In this document: in pieces, positions 60,903 through 64,000 of the stretch
Numbering within the stretch: position 1 is the stretch's first letter
Layout of the letters: each line of letters begins with the position of its first letter
Source of the DNA: Hungatella sp.
GTDB taxonomy: Bacteria; Bacillota; Clostridia; Lachnospirales; Lachnospiraceae
Reading direction: 5' to 3'
Assembly (NCBI GenBank): GCA_009712635.1
Contig: WASS01000019.1
Coordinates: 37,518 to 101,517, forward strand
Length of the DNA: 64,000 bases
The notes under the pieces: model-generated
Databases searched by the model: none
Seen by the model: only the letters and a program-made list of their open reading frames with translations
What the model was told of the DNA's origin: nothing
Translations under genes and position numbers: made by a program

Positions 60903-62771
60903 ATGAATCGTATCAATAAGTTTTTAGAGTGGGGAGGGCCCTTGAAAGAAAAAGTAAGTCTGGCAGTTTCTGTGATTGCCCTTATTATCAGCTTTTTTGA
61001 TTCGGCACCACTACCCTTTGATGCTGCCTGGATTGCAGTTCTTCTTTGCGGCATTCCAATTATTCTGGAGGCAGTAATTGGTTTAATCACCGAATTTGAT
61101 ATAAAGGCAGATGTGCTGGTATCCATTGCGCTGATTGCTTCTGTCATAACAGGGGAGATATTTGCTGCGGGAGAAATTGCTTTCATTATGCAGCTGGGGG
61201 CATTTCTTGAAGATTTTACAGTGAAACGGGCAAGAGATGGTATTGAAAAACTGGTGCATTTAACTCCCCGCACAGCCAGGAGGCTTAATGGTGCGCTGGA
61301 GACGATTATTCCGGCAGAAGAAGTAATAAAGGGAGATCTTCTTCGTGTTTTACCGGGAGAGACGGTTCCTGCTGACGGAGTCATCACAACGGGAAGAACC
61401 TCTGTGAATCAGGCTGTTATGACGGGGGAATCACTTCCTGTGGACAAAGGACCGGGAGATGAAGTGTCCAGTGGCACAGTCAATCAGTTTGGTTCCTTTG
61501 ATATGGAGGCAACCAGGGTAGGAGAGGACAGTTCCATACAGAGAATGATACGTCTGGTTCAGTCTGCAGATGCACGAAAGGCTAAAATAGTAGGCGTTGC
61601 AGACCGATGGGCGACGTGGATTGTGGTGATTGCTCTGGCAACTGCCGTGCTGACCTGGTTTTTTACAGGCGAGCCAATGCGGGCTGTTACCATACTGGTT
61701 GTATTTTGTCCCTGCGCACTTGTTCTGGCTACCCCAACAGCCATTATGGCGGCCATAGGCAATGCGACTAAGCACGGCTTCCTGGTCAGGGAGGGAGATG
61801 CTCTGGAACGTTTGTCTGCAGTCAGTAAACTGACCTTTGACAAGACTGGTACTTTAACCTATGGGACTCCCCAGGTGGTGTCTGCAGTCAGTTTTACAAA
61901 AGAGTATGGGGAAGATGAAATATTTGAGCTGGCAGCAGCGGCAGAGTCCCGTTCGGAACATCCGCTGGGAAAAGCCGTAGTCCGCTCATTGAAAGAGCAA
62001 AAGAAAAAGGATGTGATGCCCGCCGATGAATTTGAGATGATTCCCGGACGGGGTGTTAAGTCTGTTGTTAAGGGAAAGAAAATTCTGGCTGGTACTCCGG
62101 AGCTTCTGTCTGAGAACGGAATTCTCATGGAAGAATGGCATAGAAGAGAGGCAGAAGTTTATCTTAATCAGGGCTGCACGGTTATCTATCTTTCAAAAGG
62201 AAATATCCCTGCTGGTTTTCTTGCATTATCGGATACCATCAGAAAGGAGGCAGGCGAGGTGATTGGACGGATTAAAGAAATTGGTTCGGAACCCGTGCTG
62301 CTTACAGGGGATCATAAAAGCGCAGCCATGCATATTGCCGGTCAGCTTGGGATTATGGAGATTCATGCAGAGTGTCTGCCTGAAGATAAACTCAATTGGG
62401 TGAATTCCTATGAGGAGGAAAAGAAACGGGTTTGCATGATCGGTGATGGTATCAATGATGCTCCGGCTTTAAAACGTGCTTTTGTTGGGATCGCCATGGG
62501 CGGGATCGGCAGTGATATAGCAGTGGAAGCCGCAGACATTGCCCTGGTGAGTGATGACATAAAAGAAATCCCCCATCTTCTGGCACTGTCAAAGAAAATG
62601 ATGAGCACCATACATTATAATCTGTTCTTTTCCATGTTCTTAAACTTTACGGCTATTATACTGGCGGTAACCGGGATATTAAATCCGGTGGTGGGTGCAC
62701 TGGTACATAATGCAGGATCTCTGGCAGTAATCATTAACTCAGCGTTTCTTCTGAAATGGAGTGCAAAATAA
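60903..62771 (+). CDS. Heavy-metal P1B-type ATPase lacking an N-terminal metal domain
   Basis: 622 residues. The transport site is FCPCALVLATPTA (Cys-Pro-Cys near 269-271). The phosphorylated Asp is in DKTGTLT (~312), with TGES, SEHPLGKAVV and GDGINDAPAL as actuator, nucleotide-binding and hinge motifs; the last helix has HNAGSLAVIINS. No HMA (CxxC) domain precedes the first helix. It exports a soft metal cation; CsoR-type operators argue for Cu(I), whereas parts of the sequence also resemble Zn/Cd pumps, so substrate is not settled. AAAGGGAG precedes the ATG. Confidence 0.9.
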   Translation: MNRINKFLEWGGPLKEKVSLAVSVIALIISFFDSAPLPFDAAWIAVLLCGIPIILEAVIGLITEFDIKADVLVSIALIASVITGEIFAAGEIAFIMQLGAFLEDFTVKRARDGIEKLVHLTPRTARRLNGALETIIPAEEVIKGDLLRVLPGETVPADGVITTGRTSVNQAVMTGESLPVDKGPGDEVSSGTVNQFGSFDMEATRVGEDSSIQRMIRLVQSADARKAKIVGVADRWATWIVVIALATAVLTWFFTGEPMRAVTILVVFCPCALVLATPTAIMAAIGNATKHGFLVREGDALERLSAVSKLTFDKTGTLTYGTPQVVSAVSFTKEYGEDEIFELAAAAESRSEHPLGKAVVRSLKEQKKKDVMPADEFEMIPGRGVKSVVKGKKILAGTPELLSENGILMEEWHRREAEVYLNQGCTVIYLSKGNIPAGFLALSDTIRKEAGEVIGRIKEIGSEPVLLTGDHKSAAMHIAGQLGIMEIHAECLPEDKLNWVNSYEEEKKRVCMIGDGINDAPALKRAFVGIAMGGIGSDIAVEAADIALVSDDIKEIPHLLALSKKMMSTIHYNLFFSMFLNFTAIILAVTGILNPVVGALVHNAGSLAVIINSAFLLKWSAK

Positions 62772-62773
62772 AT

Positions 62774-62810
62774 AAGCAGCATTGGAAAGCCGGACTTTTC
62801 AATGCTGCTT
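62774..62810. terminator. Hairpin between convergent ATPase and MntR-type genes
   Basis: AAGCAGCATTG pairs with CAATGCTGCTT, extended by GAAAG/CTTTT. T-runs on either side are weak, so termination efficiency is uncertain. Confidence 0.55.
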
Positions 62811-62815
62811 AACTA

Positions 62816-63190
62816 TTAATCTTTTTGTTTGCCGTTTACAAAGGCTTTAATTGCTGCAAAACTTTCTGCACTGATTACATGCTCAATCCGGCATGCATCC
62901 TCTAATGCGATCTTACGCTCCACGCCCAGAGCCATAAGCCAGTCCGACAGGAAAGTGTGGCGCTCGTACATCCGCTCTGCGATTTCCTGACCCTTTTCCA
63001 ACAGCGTTATATGTCCGTTTTCATCCATATCAATAAAACCGTTCTCGCGAAGATTCTTCATTGCCACACTGACGCTGGGTTTGGAAAATTCCAACTCACC
63101 GGCTATATCAATTGAGCGTACATATCCATTGCGTTTATGCAGCATTAAAATTGCTTCCAGATAATTTTCAGCAGATTCCTGTATTTTCGT
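62816..63190 (-). CDS. DtxR/MntR-type metal-dependent regulator without a standard start codon
   Basis: The first ATG in frame (63145) would remove helix 1. Upstream in frame the codons encode VTKIQESAENYLEAIL before MLHKRNGYVRS, the family's normal N-terminus with a metal-ligand Glu. Only ACG (63190), GTT (63193) or ATA (63184) are available, behind AGAAGG. About 124 residues: winged helix (IDIAGELEFSKPSVSVAMKNLRENGFIDMDE) and dimer/metal helices with EIAERMYERHTFL and EDACRIEHVIS, whose His and Glu residues bind Mn or Fe. Promoter TTGAAA...TACAAT (minus strand) ends near 63229. Confidence 0.7.
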   Translation of the reverse strand, partial: TKIQESAENYLEAILMLHKRNGYVRSIDIAGELEFSKPSVSVAMKNLRENGFIDMDENGHITLLEKGQEIAERMYERHTFLSDWLMALGVERKIALEDACRIEHVISAESFAAIKAFVNGKQKD

Positions 63191-63254
63191 AACAGCACCT
63201 TCTTTCCATGTTCTTTTTGTATCTGTTTATTGTATCACAAACAGGCTTGTATTT

Positions 63255-63869
63255 TCAAGTCAGGTTATCCAAACCTTTTTCATGCTTTTTTATCATGGTA
63301 CGGAACTGACTGATGGAAATCCCCAGTTCTCTGCTGGCGGACCGTAAGGAGTACTCCCGGTTCAGCCATTTTTCGTATATAGGAAAGAATTCATCCGGAA
63401 GGGGGGAAGGATATCTCCCCAGATGCTTTCCCTGCGCTTTTGCTATGGCAATTCCCTCTGCCTGTCTTTGTCTGATATTTTCTCTTTCCGCCTGGGCTAC
63501 ATAAGAAAGCAGCTGTAAGACAATATCAGAGATCAGCGTTCCTATTAAATCCTTATTGGTCCGTGTATCGAGAATTGGCATGTCAATAATCACGATGTCT
63601 GCTTTCGTGATTTTAACAATATCTCTCCATTCTTTCTGAATGTCTTCATAATTTCTTCCAAGGCGGTCCAGACTTTTGACTACCAGTACATCGCCCTCTT
63701 TCAATTTGCGCTTTAATTTCTGGTACTGGGGCCGGTTAAAATCTTTTCCCGACAATTTATCACAGTAAATATTTTTCTCTAAAACTCCCCATTTAATCAA
63801 CTCTACCAGCTGCCGTTCAACGTTCTGATCAAGCGTAGATACTCTGACGTAACCATAGAAATTATTCAT
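63255..63869 (-). CDS. Serine recombinase (resolvase/invertase family)
   Basis: 204 residues. The catalytic serine is Ser11 in YGYVRVST; further family motifs are KLSGKDFNRPQYQKL, VVKSLDRLGRNYEDI and AQAERENIRQRQAEGIAIAKAQGKHLGR. The C-terminal helix-turn-helix (YSLRSASRELGISISQFRTMIKKHEK) binds the recombination site. It is intact and transcribed leftwards from a region holding a long inverted repeat (63927-63982). Partners of a transposon or plasmid may lie beyond the right edge. Confidence 0.9.
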   Translation of the reverse strand: MNNFYGYVRVSTLDQNVERQLVELIKWGVLEKNIYCDKLSGKDFNRPQYQKLKRKLKEGDVLVVKSLDRLGRNYEDIQKEWRDIVKITKADIVIIDMPILDTRTNKDLIGTLISDIVLQLLSYVAQAERENIRQRQAEGIAIAKAQGKHLGRYPSPLPDEFFPIYEKWLNREYSLRSASRELGISISQFRTMIKKHEKGLDNLT

Positions 63870-63926
63870 AAATTATTTACCTCCTGTCTTTTCTATTATG
63901 GCAGAAAGAGTAGATTTTAAAATGAG

Positions 63927-63982
63927 ACAAGCATAAAGTATTGCTAAAAAGGTGTACCTTTTCGGCAATACTTTATGCTTGT
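63927..63982. repeat. 56-bp near-perfect inverted repeat beside the recombinase
   Basis: An 18-base arm (ACAAGCATAAAGTATTGC) is repeated in inverse at 63965-63982, and inside it AAAAGGT (63947-63953) pairs with ACCTTTT (63956-63962); only a 2-base internal loop and a 2-base tip are unpaired. No T-run follows on either strand. It is 58 bases upstream of the recombinase start. Confidence 0.8.
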
Positions 63983-64000
63983 TAAATTAGTATAATTAAC

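Overview
The window reads as a chromosomal stretch of a low-GC, anaerobic Gram-positive of the Clostridia, most likely Lachnospiraceae (Lacrimispora / Enterocloster / Hungatella-like). Supporting signs are AT-rich intergenic DNA with strong TTGACA/TATAAT promoters and AGGAGG ribosome sites, a HydE hydrogenase maturase, Fe-S-rich redox proteins, many PTS genes and LysR regulators, and no respiratory chain genes. The genus is an inference. No rRNA, tRNA, CRISPR array or intact insertion sequence was seen.

Layout. 1-3666: Amadori-product (fructose-asparagine/fructoselysine) locus with a SIS deglycase (cut by the left edge), a Dcu-type carrier, a PfkB kinase and a cupin-like protein. 3679-8173: a YheO/DauR-type regulator divergent from RidA, an APC permease, a MalY/PatB C-S lyase and a peroxiredoxin-like protein, a coherent set for importing and cleaving sulfur amino acids. 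8183-10717: LysR regulator divergent from aspartase. 10830-16970: a regulator with an apparent ATT start codon, then a sulfur-trafficking island (QueG-like Fe-S protein, two TusA proteins, LysR, a YeeE/YedE sulfur transporter split into two half-size genes around a TusA gene, a thioredoxin-reductase-like flavoprotein with a degenerate thioredoxin tail, and a rhodanese). 17145-21454: MurNAc uptake and recycling (RpiR-type regulator, MurQ, MurP, MupG). 21597-24615: secreted two-repeat protein divergent from a two-component system.

24620-29269: a pseudogene scrap, a rubredoxin-like protein, and an operon for a xanthine-dehydrogenase-type molybdenum enzyme preceded by what looks like an atypical purine riboswitch wired as an ON switch. 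29311-36368: assorted single genes (lipase-like hydrolase, ICMT-like methyltransferase, LysR plus DUF4865, GGDEF protein, AraC-GyrI regulator, ferredoxin-type aldo/keto reductase). 36385-42542: phosphoesterase, GH105 hydrolase, HydE, YitT and an unknown protein. 42803-50409: a PRD/PTS regulator, a compact type I toxin-antitoxin locus, a GH1 6-phospho-beta-glucosidase and a split cellobiose-type PTS operon with small uncharacterised proteins. 50602-57394: GGDEF protein, ArsR-like regulator with MFS exporter, a lone tyrosine recombinase and a chemoreceptor. 57498-64000: WYL regulator, CsoR, AraC-GyrI with serine hydrolase, a metal P-type ATPase under CsoR-type operators, an MntR/DtxR-type regulator and a serine recombinase beside a near-perfect 56-bp inverted repeat.

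The most notable signals are the variant purine riboswitch (25283-25427), the type I toxin-antitoxin pair (44750-45093), the split-transporter sulfur island (11603-16914), and three genes that lack any ATG/GTG/TTG start where ribosome site and frame place initiation (10830, 30175, about 63190). All functional statements rest on reading the translated sequence and known family motifs; no database search was run.
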